Source of the DNA: an uncultured Chloroflexota bacterium
GTDB lineage: Bacteria > Chloroflexota > Chloroflexia > Chloroflexales > Chloroflexaceae
Reading direction: 5' to 3'
Length of the DNA stretch: 37,559 nt
NCBI GenBank assembly: GCA_937120965.1
Contig: CAKZKA010000096.1
Coordinates: forward strand, 1 to 37,559
A program made the translations under genes and the position numbers. Shown one piece after another: positions 1 through 6,979 of the stretch (position 1 is the first letter of the stretch; every line of letters starts with the position of its first letter). The notes beneath the pieces were generated by a model. The model was not told where the DNA came from, searched no databases, and was given only the letters and a program-made list of their open reading frames with translations.

Positions 1-10
1 TATTTTCACC

Positions 11-631
11 TCAGGGCAAGGTCAGCATGTAAGCGACCAGATCCTCAATTTGCGCAGGTGTAAGCGCCTCTTTGAAGGTAGCGGGCATAGCTCCTGCCGT
101 GAAGCCATCGACGATGTAATTGTTGGGATGGGTAATCGAGACACGCAGGTACTGGGCCGCCGAGAGGTTCGGGTCGCGGGTTGCGGCTCGCGCGCCCACA
201 CCGCTGAGACTCGGCCCGACCAGGGTCCCGCTGCCTGGTTCGACGTGGTGGCACGAACTGCATGTCACTGCTCCGGCAGATAGCGCCTCGGGCGGCAGGC
301 TGGCAAAGAGCTGAGCGCCCGCCACCGGGTCGCCACTGCTCTCGGCAGGGCCGATCTCTTCAGTGGTGAGCGGCTCAGGGGTGGGAACCTGGGCGCCGGG
401 CCGGACCCTGGTCGGCGGGACGGCCGTCGGCGCTCTGGTGGCTGTAGGGGCAGCCGTGGGTGCGACGGTGGGTTGACCGCTGGCAGTTGAGCCGCTCTGA
501 TCGCCGCAGGCTGCGAGTAACCCCAGGCCGATTAGTGCCAGGGCCACGGTCAGGCGCCAGCTTAGCGCCTCGCTCATCCGCCGCCCCCTGCTCGAACGGT
601 CGAACGGTGAATGCCGTACATGTCTGAGCAT
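11..631 (-). CDS. Lipoprotein c-type cytochrome (class I, single haem)
   Basis: Probable membrane-tethered electron carrier of 206 aa on the outer face of the cytoplasmic membrane. Seen: a hydrophobic N-terminal segment ending in a lipobox (LLAAC, Cys42), a Pro/Thr/Ala-rich linker at about residues 50-90, then a small cytochrome domain with CSSCH (Cys124, Cys127, His128) and a likely axial Met182 in GAMPATF. The chosen start has a GGAGG ribosome site 8 nt upstream. A second in-frame ATG at 577 would give a shorter leader and cannot be excluded. The haem-binding fold is secure; the partner is unknown. The arsenite oxidase encoded elsewhere in this window needs such an acceptor, but that link is inference only. 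Confidence 0.9.
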   Translation of the reverse strand: MLRHVRHSPFDRSSRGRRMSEALSWRLTVALALIGLGLLAACGDQSGSTASGQPTVAPTAAPTATRAPTAVPPTRVRPGAQVPTPEPLTTEEIGPAESSGDPVAGAQLFASLPPEALSAGAVTCSSCHHVEPGSGTLVGPSLSGVGARAATRDPNLSAAQYLRVSITHPNNYIVDGFTAGAMPATFKEALTPAQIEDLVAYMLTLP

Positions 632-841
632 GATCGTCCTCCGTAGTTATGTTGCAGTGCCAGCGGGAGCGCAGCGTGCTCCCGCCCACCACCTTTTCGA
701 CCGTGTGCTCACGGTCAATCAGATGGCAATTCTTGCCGGTGCGCATCTTGCTTGACGCAGAGGGGAACCTGGCAGCGGCGGCTGCGGCGGGAGGAGCGAC
801 CGGAAGGGCAAGGCCCTGTCGGCACGGTCACGCCTCGACAG
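632..841. other. Intergenic gap, no feature seen
   Basis: About 210 bases between the cytochrome and the small membrane protein, both on the minus strand. I see no convincing gene, hairpin or promoter here beyond the GGAGG site serving the cytochrome start. Confidence 0.5.
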
Positions 842-1237
842 TCACGCTGCTCGCCGCAGGTGAGCGTGAAGCAGCACTCTGGGTGGAGGGCGATCGAGAA
901 GGGGGATATGTTCGCGCAGGCTGAGGGAGATGGTGACGAGGGTTGCCACAAGCGCGATGACGATGGCAACGCTGAGAGTGGTTAACGGGAGAGCTTCGTA
1001 GACTGCCCGTGGCCCGTTCCAGACGGCGGTGAAGGGGCCAGAAATATGCTCTTCAGCGACATTGCCGAGGTCGCAAAGGAAGAGCCGTTGCTCTGCGGAG
1101 AGCGTCGCATGCCGGCGGGTCAGCGTGCAGTGCGCCAGACACAGTAGAGGGTTGAGAATGGCGATAGTCGCAATGCTCCAGAACAGGATGACTGCCGCGA
1201 TGCGCGCGCGGATGCTACGGGGTGAAGCGCCGGGCAA
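842..1237 (-). CDS. Small membrane protein with conserved-looking Cys/His, unknown function
   Basis: I do not recognise the family. From a TTG at 1237 the product is about 131 aa with two predicted membrane helices (about residues 10-30 and 85-108), a Cys-Leu-Ala-His-Cys motif at the outer end of helix 1, a CDLG motif between the helices, and a basic Pro-rich tail. Paired Cys/His next to membrane helices recalls small copper-handling proteins such as DUF2946, but that is only a resemblance. The open frame continues upstream to 1399, where it runs into a dispersed repeat, so the true start is uncertain; no strong ribosome site was found. It lies in the same orientation as the cytochrome and could be co-transcribed with it. 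Confidence 0.5.
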   Translation of the reverse strand: MPGASPRSIRARIAAVILFWSIATIAILNPLLCLAHCTLTRRHATLSAEQRLFLCDLGNVAEEHISGPFTAVWNGPRAVYEALPLTTLSVAIVIALVATLVTISLSLREHIPLLDRPPPRVLLHAHLRRAA

Positions 1238-1377
1238 TACCCCGGATATAAACAGATGGGGGACCAGGCGTCCCCACACAGTGGTCCACCGGGAGACCAG
1301 AGGTATGAACACCGGTTGGAAGGTAGGGAAAGCCACGATCTCCACACTCCTGCCGGCCAGGTCCGGGCCTTTCCAGA

Positions 1378-1555
1378 CGCCCATGCGGCTGCGCTGCACC
1401 CCACAGGAATGAAAAGAGATTCTTTTGGGAGGGCGCAGCCCTCCCCAACCCTCCCCGCTGGCGGGGTGTTTCCTGGGAGGGGGTAGGGGCGCGGCGGTGC
1501 CGCGCCCCTACTACGCCCAAACCCTCCCGCGGGCGGTATTATACCATTTCAGATT
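1378..1555. repeat. Dispersed palindromic repeat cluster
   Basis: GC-rich intergenic repeat with nested hairpins (GGGAGGGCGCAGCCCTCCC type, then GGCGCGGCGGTGCCGCGCC). The same module, including the CATGCGGCTGCGC-like edge and the 'tgtttcctgggagg' centre, recurs near 12480-12612 and 14140-14225. It separates the membrane-protein gene from the downstream FAD oxidoreductase gene. Confidence 0.7.
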
Positions 1556-1602
1556 GTAGACTCCAATCCCCGGCGCGTCAGGCTGTAAGCCGACGCAGAC
1601 CA

Positions 1603-2775
1603 TCAACCGGCTGCCGCTGCGGCCAGTCGCTCTCCGGCATGGCGCGCGCCAACGATGTTGCGCGCTACTGGTCCCAGTTCCAGCTCAGCTAGAGCACCTG
1701 TCACGTACAGCCCCGGGGCCCAGCGGAGTGCCCGGTCTATCCGCGGATAGCCGCAGGGCGCGAGGGGTAAGTCATTTGCGGCGATGGCCGCATCCAGCCA
1801 GGCGCCACCAGGTCGGTGCTGCTCAAACCCCGTTGCCAGGAGCACCCCGTGGGTCCGCAGCACTCCCCTGGTGAGTTCCAGATCCACCGTCCCATCGGTT
1901 TGCAGATAAGCGCGTTGCACGTGGTCAAGCCGGACCTGGAGCAGACTCTGCTGCTCAGCCCGGCGCAGGCTGCGAGCTACATCGTCAGGGACGCTACCCG
2001 GCTGGCGCGCGCCGACAATCATAGCCCGGCGGCGCTCCAGGTTTGGTTCGGCCAGGAACCTGCGCAACTCCTTGGGACCGATCCACCCCGGGGGGCTATC
2101 GAAATCGGCGATTCGCAGGGCGTGGCGCATCAGCAGGGTCACGCGCCCGGGAGCGTTGCGCGCCAGGGCCAGAGCAACCTGCACGGCGCTGATCCCGCCG
2201 CCAATCACCGCCAGGGCGCCCTCTCGGGGCAGCGCGTCCGGGTGAAACCCCGGCTCGTAGAGGTGCCAGACCGGGCCGCCCGCGGCGCGCAGGGTCGCAG
2301 CCCAGGCCGGCCAGCGCGGCTGCTCGCTCACGCTGATCGCGAGCAACACCCGGCGCGCCTCCAGGCGCCCCTGATCGCACTCGACGCCCCACCCGGTCTC
2401 GGTGCGTTGCAACGCGGTCGCCCGCCCGCGCAAGTGCAGCCGGTCGAGACCGAAGGCGGCGACTTGCGCGCGGGAGTGATCACGAAACAGGTTCAGCGCA
2501 GGGCGCTGGTAGCGCCCGAAAAAGGCGCGCTCACCGTAGCCGTAGCGCTTGGCATAGTACCATAGATCGTGTGGATCGAGAGCCACGTGATGCACCGAGG
2601 TCGAGCGCAGGAACTCCATCCCTGTCGCTGCCGTACAGGTCTCCCAGCGGGCCAGGAGCGTCTCGTGTGGATCAAGGATGCGCAATCGCTCCGACGCAAT
2701 GCCAGCTTTGCCCAGCAGCACGCATGCCAGGTGCACACCGTGGATCCCGCCACCGACAATCAGCCAATCGAGCAC
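1603..2775 (-). CDS. FAD/NAD(P)-binding oxidoreductase
   Basis: A 390-aa flavoprotein of the FAD/NAD(P)-binding superfamily, closest in layout to SidA/TrkA-like monooxygenase-type oxidoreductases. Seen: an N-terminal Rossmann motif GGGIHG (about residues 8-13) for FAD, a second dinucleotide motif GGGISA near residue 192, and a C-terminal 'LLATGF' segment typical of the family. The substrate cannot be told. The start is a GTG with a GGAGG site about 6 nt upstream, lying inside the end of the bL28 gene, whose stop is one base away. The two genes are therefore probably translated from one message and share the regulated promoter near 3226-3254. Confidence 0.8.
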   Translation of the reverse strand: MLDWLIVGGGIHGVHLACVLLGKAGIASERLRILDPHETLLARWETCTAATGMEFLRSTSVHHVALDPHDLWYYAKRYGYGERAFFGRYQRPALNLFRDHSRAQVAAFGLDRLHLRGRATALQRTETGWGVECDQGRLEARRVLLAISVSEQPRWPAWAATLRAAGGPVWHLYEPGFHPDALPREGALAVIGGGISAVQVALALARNAPGRVTLLMRHALRIADFDSPPGWIGPKELRRFLAEPNLERRRAMIVGARQPGSVPDDVARSLRRAEQQSLLQVRLDHVQRAYLQTDGTVDLELTRGVLRTHGVLLATGFEQHRPGGAWLDAAIAANDLPLAPCGYPRIDRALRWAPGLYVTGALAELELGPVARNIVGARHAGERLAAAAAG

Positions 2776-2776
2776 T

Positions 2777-3019
2777 CTAACCCTCCAGATCCTTTAACCG
2801 CAGGCCCCGGTCACGCAGGGCAGCCTGCAATCCCTTCTTCTGGATCTCGCGCAGAGCTGCTGCGGAAAGCCTGAGGCGCACAAAGCGCTGCTCCTCGGCT
2901 ATCCAGATGCGATGGTAGTGGAGATTGGGTTCCCAGCGCCGCCCGGTGCGGCGCTGGGAGAACGAAACATTGTGTCCGTAAGACGGCTTTCGACCGGTGA
3001 GATCACAGCGTCTGGCCAT
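2777..3019 (-). CDS. rpmB: Ribosomal protein bL28, form lacking zinc-ribbon cysteines
   Basis: An 80-aa 50S subunit protein. The start MARRCDLTG and the later 'NVSFSQRRTGRRWEPNL' stretch are characteristic of bL28. Only one Cys (residue 5) is present, so this is a C-minus form unable to make a four-Cys zinc ribbon. An open frame continues 38 codons upstream, but the ATG at 3019 matches the family N-terminus and has GGAG about 7 nt upstream. In several bacteria, C-minus paralogues of L28, L31, L33 and S14 are repressed by Zur and made under zinc shortage. The operator-like sequence over the promoter here fits such control, but whether a second, C-plus copy exists cannot be seen. Confidence 0.9.
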   Translation of the reverse strand: MARRCDLTGRKPSYGHNVSFSQRRTGRRWEPNLHYHRIWIAEEQRFVRLRLSAAALREIQKKGLQAALRDRGLRLKDLEG

Positions 3020-3149
3020 ACAAATGCTCCGCACGACTTCAAAGTAGACACCCTTACGGCTGCACCGCACAACAATACGGTGGAAAAAAAGCGCCTCCTC
3101 TGCCGAGTGATCAGGGATGGCATCCTCGAGCATTGCTGCCCGTCGTATA

Positions 3150-3243
3150 GATGAGATATTCTATCATTACGAAACGCCAAAAAGAAGCGGCTCACTGAGC
3201 CGCAACCTCAAGCTGATTATTCGTAATGATAGTTTATCTCATC
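3150..3243. promoter_or_regulatory. Long inverted repeat, candidate double operator of the bL28 promoter
   Basis: Two 24-base arms (3150-3173 and 3220-3243) are perfect inverse copies except for three central bases. Each arm contains a small palindrome of the form GATA-N3-TATC or close to it. The right arm covers the -10 box and much of the spacer of the minus-strand promoter; the left arm lies downstream of the expected transcription start. This is the layout of two repressor sites around a promoter. A Fur-family regulator such as Zur is a reasonable guess because of the C-minus bL28, but the motif was not matched to any known box. Alternatively the 94-bp unit is a tiny mobile element with terminal inverted repeats. 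Confidence 0.55.
3178..3203 (-). terminator. Terminator-like hairpin in the bL28 leader
   Basis: On the minus strand an 8-bp stem of GCGGCTCA type with a minimal loop (3203-3187) is followed by TTCTTTTT. This has the form of a rho-independent terminator yet lies downstream of the promoter and upstream of bL28, so it could act as an attenuator. No leader peptide was recognised. Confidence 0.5.
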
Positions 3244-3254
3244 AGAGCTGTCAA
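3226..3254 (-). promoter_or_regulatory. Sigma-70-type promoter for bL28 and FAD oxidoreductase
   Basis: On the minus strand TTGACA (3254-3249) is followed by a 17-base spacer and TATCAT (3231-3226). The -35 box is perfect and the -10 box has five of six consensus bases. Transcription should begin near 3219, giving a leader of about 200 nt before the bL28 start. Confidence 0.65.
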
Positions 3255-3872
3255 GAGTAACGTTTTGAGATACTCAGCCAGGCTCCAGGTCGCGGGCATA
3301 AGCGGCCTTTCGCGACGCGCGGCTCCCACGCGCTGAAGAAGACGCTGCCCCCTTGTGGGCGGCCCCCTCCTCGCCGCGAACGCCGCAGACGTGGCGCAAT
3401 GCGTTTGGAATACTCATCAGGATGGTACAAAGGATACCAGAGATGGAGGCGATTGTCAAGGGAAGGTTAAGATCCGGGGGTGCGGCGTAACGTCGTGGAA
3501 GCACCGGCTCATCGGCGGATGCCCTGCCGCCCCGCGGCGAGGTTGCCCCCGTTGCCCCGGGTTGCCGGGCTGGCCCGCGGCGGGGGCAGGCCGACGCATG
3601 CGCCGTGCAGGGGCGTTTGTGCCCGGTACGCGCCGCGGGCGCATGCGTCGGCCCTACGGGGGCGCCCCGCCGCTCCGTTGCCCCGGCGACGCTGCCCGTG
3701 GCCAACGCGATCGTTTCACTGTTACGCTCCGCACTGGCTCAAATCTTAATCCAGGGTTAAAGGGCAGTTTATCGGGCTGCGCTATCCTGAGGCAAACATA
3801 GGGTAAACCAGGGTTCTCCAATCCCCTGCTCGGGGGATCTGTGTGTGTCTCACCATTGCCGGGTAAGCCAGG
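3244..3872. other. GC-rich non-coding gap with a 16-bp inverted repeat
   Basis: No gene recognised. Open frames here are compositionally biased and resemble no family I know. The notable structure is a 16-base perfect inverted repeat, 3589-3604 and 3638-3653 (core ACGCATGCG), whose arms are themselves partly palindromic, set in runs of G and C. A weak hairpin (ATCCCC/GGGGAT) lies at about 3821-3837 before the next gene. Confidence 0.5.
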
Positions 3873-5240
3873 ATGCTCAGAGTTGCCATGCTGCTTCTGA
3901 CTGTCGCGGCCGCGCTTGCCGCGGTGGGCTGCGCGCCGGGCCGGCGCGATGGCGCGGCGCTGTTGCCCACAGCAATCGTCGATCCGTCGCCGGTGGTCGT
4001 TGCGTTACCTGCCGTGATCGCCGCGCCCACGGCGAGTGCCGTCCCGTCCGCCACACCTGCGCCTGTGCCCACGCCTGCGCCAACTGCGCGGCCCACGCCG
4101 CCCCTGTCGGCTCGCTACGCCGCCCGTCCTGGTGACCGGGTACGGTTGTTGCGACCGGGAGTGGTGCATCTCCGGCGCGTTACCGATGACCCGTTACGTA
4201 TCAACGCGCTGCTCCTCGACCTGACCAATCCCAACCTGGAGCTGGGCGTCACGGTGCCCCAGAATCGTTTCTTCGGGTTGTACCGCACCTCGATGCTGGT
4301 GCAGGATGCGGGGGCGCTGGCGGGTGTCAACGGTGATCTCTTTTCGGTGGACGAAGGCACGCCCCAGGGGCTGACGATGATCGACGGCCAGGTATTGATG
4401 GCGCCCAAGTACCGCGCCACCTTTGCCTGGAGCCGCGCGCAAGGACCCTTCATCGGCTACTTTACCCGTGAATGGACCTGGCAGGCCGAGGTGCAGGCGC
4501 CCGGCGGCGCGCGGGCGCCGCTCTCGCTGCTCAACACCCGCTGCCCGCCTCAACAGATCTGCCTCTACAACGAGTTTGCGCGCCAGGTTCCGGGTCGCGA
4601 GGGCGACGTGAAGGTGTTGCTGGGCCGCGATGGGCGTGTGCGCCAGGTTGTGCGCGGGCAACCACTCAAGCTCGGTCCTGGCGAACAGGCGCTTCAGGGC
4701 ACCGGCGCGGGCGCCGCCTGGCTGCGCGAGCACGCCGTGGTCGGCGCCCGGCTGCGCATCTCGATAACTACCGACCCGCCGCTTGCCGATTACGAGCACG
4801 CCATCAGCGGTGGGCCGATCATTCTCCGCGACGGGGTCTTTGTGCAGGACTGTCTGTGCGCCCTGCGTGATTGTAGCCAGACCCGACGGCCCCACATCGT
4901 GTTGCAGTGCGAAGATTTCTCGACCGACTGGAAGCTCAAGCACTACCTCGACGTGCGGATGCCACGCACTGCGGTGGGCTTCGACCGCGCCCGGCAAACG
5001 CTCATCCTGGTGGTGGTGGATGGCTACCAGCGTGGGTACAGCCGTGGAATGACCCAGCGGGAACTGGCTGACCTGCTGCGCGAGTTCGGCGCCGATACGG
5101 CCATGGAGCTGGACGGCGGCGGATCGTCCACCATGGTCATCGAGAACCGGGTGGTCAACCGGCCCCCGGACACGACGGGTGAGCGCTATGTGGCCAATGC
5201 CCTGCTAGTGTTCTATAACGAGGCCCGGAGAACACCGTGA
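3873..5240 (+). CDS. Exported lipoprotein with NAGPA-type phosphodiester glycosidase domain
   Basis: A 455-aa exported lipoprotein. Seen: a signal peptide with lipobox ending at Cys20, a Pro/Ala/Thr linker to about residue 85, then a phosphodiester glycosidase domain (NAGPA family). Recognisable points are the 'GVNGDLF' and 'PQGLTM' segments, the 'AISGGP' segment, and the C-terminal 'MELDGGGSSTM' motif followed by 'VANALLVF'. Family members act on N-acetylglucosamine-phosphodiester or glycan-phosphate links; the substrate here is unknown. The gene overlaps the following deacetylase start by four bases, so the two form an operon probably acting on envelope polysaccharide. The ribosome site before the ATG is weak. 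Confidence 0.88.
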   Translation: MLRVAMLLLTVAAALAAVGCAPGRRDGAALLPTAIVDPSPVVVALPAVIAAPTASAVPSATPAPVPTPAPTARPTPPLSARYAARPGDRVRLLRPGVVHLRRVTDDPLRINALLLDLTNPNLELGVTVPQNRFFGLYRTSMLVQDAGALAGVNGDLFSVDEGTPQGLTMIDGQVLMAPKYRATFAWSRAQGPFIGYFTREWTWQAEVQAPGGARAPLSLLNTRCPPQQICLYNEFARQVPGREGDVKVLLGRDGRVRQVVRGQPLKLGPGEQALQGTGAGAAWLREHAVVGARLRISITTDPPLADYEHAISGGPIILRDGVFVQDCLCALRDCSQTRRPHIVLQCEDFSTDWKLKHYLDVRMPRTAVGFDRARQTLILVVVDGYQRGYSRGMTQRELADLLREFGADTAMELDGGGSSTMVIENRVVNRPPDTTGERYVANALLVFYNEARRTP

Positions 5241-6169
5241 AACCATTGCGCGTGCTGCGGCGAGTTCTGGGTCTCGTGGCTTTGCGGTTGGCGCCGTTGC
5301 TGATCGCCGTGCCGGCGCTGGCCCATTCGGTGCCGCTGCGGGTAGCGCCGCCAGCGATGGTGGCAACCCCGGCAGCTACGCCTGTTCCGCCGACGCCACT
5401 GCCGGCGACGCCGACACCGGCGCCGCCGGTTCCCACACCTGCGCTGCGCTACGCCCTCGGCGATGCGGCGCCGTACCTCCCCATCCTGATGTACCACTAC
5501 ATCCGCGAGGTGGACCCCGAGGCCGACCCGCTCGGCTTCCGTCTCTCGGTGCGCCCTGAGCGTTTCGCCGAACAACTGGCCTGGTTGCGCGAGCACGGCT
5601 ACGTCGGACTGCGTATGCGCGAAGTGGCCGCCTGTCTCCGCTCCAACAACTGTCCACGGCGCGCAGTGGCGCTCACCTTCGATGACGGCTACGCCGACAA
5701 CGTAACCGCAGCCTTGCCGCTGCTGCGGCGCTATGGCTTCCCGGCGACCTTTTATATCGTGACCGGCTTTGTGGGGCGTGAAGGGTATATGGACTGGGCG
5801 GATCTGGCCCTGCTGCGCGACAGTGGTATGGAGCTGGGCGCGCACACGGTCAGCCATGTTGACCTGGCGGCCCTGGATCTGGAAGCAGCCCGCTACGAGA
5901 TCCACGCCTCGCGCGAGGCGCTGGAGGAGCGACTGGGCATCGAGGTGTTCAGCTTCAGCTACCCGGCAGGCAGCTACACACCGGCGGTCGCGCGGCTCAT
6001 CCGCGAGGCGGGCTTCACCAGCGCCGTCACCGCGACCCCCGGCGATCGCCTGGAGCGGCTCGACGCCCTGCCCCGGCGCCGCGTGCTGGGCGGCGAGACG
6101 CTGGAGGGCTACCGCTGGTACTTTGTGCCGCCTGCCCGGCTGGGGTTCAGGGGCGGACAGAACCCGTAA
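5237..6169 (+). CDS. Exported polysaccharide deacetylase (NodB domain, CE4)
   Basis: A 310-aa secreted or anchored carbohydrate deacetylase. Seen: an N-terminal hydrophobic segment, a Pro/Thr-rich linker (about residues 40-68), then the NodB domain with TFDDGY (Asp149, Asp150), HTVSH (His203, His207) and a YPAGSY motif, which together form the metal site of family CE4. The start is a GTG in a GTGA overlap with the upstream gene, with GGAG about 8 nt before it. The last codons overlap a sequence identical to one terminal repeat of a dispersed element (6145-6163), so the C-terminus may have been altered by insertion. Substrate is likely a cell-wall or capsule glycan containing GlcNAc. Confidence 0.9.
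   Translation: MKPLRVLRRVLGLVALRLAPLLIAVPALAHSVPLRVAPPAMVATPAATPVPPTPLPATPTPAPPVPTPALRYALGDAAPYLPILMYHYIREVDPEADPLGFRLSVRPERFAEQLAWLREHGYVGLRMREVAACLRSNNCPRRAVALTFDDGYADNVTAALPLLRRYGFPATFYIVTGFVGREGYMDWADLALLRDSGMELGAHTVSHVDLAALDLEAARYEIHASREALEERLGIEVFSFSYPAGSYTPAVARLIREAGFTSAVTATPGDRLERLDALPRRRVLGGETLEGYRWYFVPPARLGFRGGQNP
6145..6163. repeat. Solo terminal repeat of the roughly 200-bp dispersed element
   Basis: GTTCAGGGGCGGACAGAAC matches the inverted terminal repeats of the elements at 21100-21302 and 34799-34978. It forms the last coding bases of the deacetylase gene and the 3' end of the broken gene on the other strand. Confidence 0.7.
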
Positions 6170-6743
6170 CGGAGAAACTACAAAGATTTTGGTTACGGTG
6201 GGGAAAGCGGGTTTCCCCACACCCCTCCCGGCGGCAAGGGCCCGGGGGGCTATCCACGGCTGGCGCATCAGGCGAGGCGTGCACAAAGCGCACGTGGGCC
6301 TGGCCCGCAGCAGGCGCGCGGTTGTCGTCCACCAGGAGGAGCGGGGCAATACTTGCCAGTCGGTTGGTGGCAGCGAGCGTGTAATCCTTGCCGGCTTCCA
6401 CGGTCAGATCGGCGTCGATCACCACCGGCGCGGTTGCTCCGGCGGGCACTATGCGAATATTGTAGGCCCTCGGGGCCAGCGAGGCGTAAGAACTGACCGC
6501 CCGGAACGGCACGTTCGTCCAGGCCGGCACACCATTCACCAGAACATCTACCGGCGGTGCATCGGGCGCGGCGTGTACGGCGCGCACCCGGGCGCGTTCG
6601 GGGTCGGGAAAGGGCCGGCCGGCGATAATGTCGGCGACGTGGGTGCCGTGGCCCTCAAAATCGATCGGGTTAGGATCGGGCGCCAGGGGCGGGCTGTTGG
6701 CGCCGCCGCTCCAGGCTTCGCCGACAAAATCGTAGCCGCCCAC
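6147..6743 (-). pseudogene. Broken subtilase/DUF4397 chimera
   Basis: The reading frame starts mid-domain, at a GTG two codons downstream of an in-frame TAA. It first encodes a subtilisin-family fragment (YDFVG, then GHGTHVADIIAG, the region of the catalytic His) and then directly a DUF4397 domain (RAVHAAPDAPPVDV, DLTVEAGKDY). A second DUF4397 repeat stops at 'HASPDAPAVD', where the frame runs into a GGGGAAA palindrome repeat and the element end at 6145-6163. There is no signal peptide, no catalytic Asp or Ser, and no proper end. It looks like the remnant of a larger exported protease from which the middle was deleted. Confidence 0.7.
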
Positions 6744-6979
6744 TGCTGGTTATCTTCCGTACATCCACCGGCTGTCTTGCTCCGTAGAGATAGGCGGACA
6801 GGCAACCCGCCAACTCGAGACCAGCGCGTTTGTTCGCAGGCAATTGCGAGACGCGCGCACAGGCGCCCCCACCGGATACTGCTCCGGAGGCGCCGAGGGG
6901 AAAGATCCCCGGCATGGGCTGGCCTTGCTGTGTCCAGAAAAGGTCGTTACCAGTACGTAAGCGTATGGAGGATCGCCTG
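6744..6979. other. Intergenic, probable debris of the broken gene
   Basis: About 236 bases between the broken chimera and the DUF4397 gene. No intact frame is convincing. An SD-like GGAGG at about 6967-6971 serves the start at 6980. Confidence 0.4.

Noticed and set aside
842-1399. ATG at 1399 as start of the small membrane protein
   Set aside because: The start codon lies in a dispersed repeat edge shared with two other loci, so the long N-terminal extension is doubtful.
3150-3243. Long inverted repeat as an RNA hairpin of the bL28 leader
   Set aside because: Transcription from the predicted promoter would start near 3219, so the right arm would not be in the RNA; a DNA operator or mobile element fits better.
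3274-3705. 143-codon minus-strand frame as a gene
   Set aside because: Biased Ala/Gly/Arg/Pro composition, no recognisable domain, no ribosome site, and overlaps a strong inverted repeat.
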